64,000 bases of DNA from Nereocystis luetkeana (Eukaryota; Sar; Phaeophyceae; Laminariales; Laminariaceae): contig JARUPZ010000003.1 of assembly GCA_031213475.1 (NCBI GenBank), forward strand, positions 12,529,580 to 12,593,579, read 5' to 3'. How positions within the stretch are numbered: position 1 is the first letter of the stretch; the number at the start of each line of letters is the position of its first letter. The notes beneath the pieces were generated by a model, which ran no database searches, was not told the origin of the DNA, and saw only the letters and a list, made by a program, of their open reading frames with translations. Made by a program: the position numbers and the translations under genes. This document shows positions 63,949 through 64,000 of this stretch, piece after piece.

Positions 63949-64000
63949 GACGAGTACCGTGGGGTTGAGACCACCGAAGAGGAGGATGACAACAAAGGAT
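63949..64000 (+). CDS. Acidic exon, cut by right edge
   Basis: Acceptor ctacttggcgacacag behind a long pyrimidine tract, then DEYRGVETTEEEDDNKG and onward. Phase 0, in agreement with 62556. Function unknown. Confidence 0.6.

Overview
The window reads as a stretch of a large, repeat-rich nuclear genome from a flagellated eukaryotic alga or protist. Evidence: genes are split into short GC-rich exons (57-336 bp) with GT-AG borders and mostly phase-0 introns of 0.3-5 kb; the clearest gene is an axonemal radial-spoke protein, so the organism makes motile flagella; MITEs, LINE halves and minisatellites fill the introns. The lineage cannot be fixed from the sequence; a stramenopile alga would fit, but that is a guess.

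Layout. 2.0-2.1 kb (minus): one exon of a heat-shock-factor-binding-protein (HSBP1) homologue. 2.1-7.7 kb: no gene, but MITEs, a TIR element and palindromic word arrays. 7.7-29.3 kb (minus): one gene of about 21.6 kb in about 14 exons, an RSP2-like protein (Dpy-30 domain, coiled coil, GAF domain, helical C-terminal part, Ala/Glu tail); a LINE 3' half, a 1.07-kb CATGG array and many MITEs lie in its introns. 29.3-30.0 kb: divergent 5' region. 30.0-37.1 kb (plus): a dual-specificity/tyrosine phosphatase gene; four exons are secure and two possible upstream exons are proposed. 39.5-45.6 kb (minus): the 3' three exons of the KEOPS/EKC subunit TPRKB (CGI-121), with a LINE 5' half in the 5.4-kb intron. 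45.6-64 kb: no gene could be named; several spliceable exon candidates are listed, the best being an acidic exon pair at 62.5 and 63.9 kb that runs off the right edge.

The most unusual signal is window-wide. Short words bounded by TA, chiefly TACCWGGTA (36 sites found by eye), TACAGCAGTA/TACTGCTGTA (16), TATTAATA, TACGAGTA and TACCCGGGTA, occur far above chance and fall outside all recognised exons. In three MITE families, homologous copies differ by precisely such a word replacing a single TA, as if a 4-6 bp core plus a duplicated TA had been inserted. These look either like excision scars of TA-targeting transposons or like products of an unknown micro-insertion process. All coordinates, counts and gene models are by-eye readings; no database search was run.
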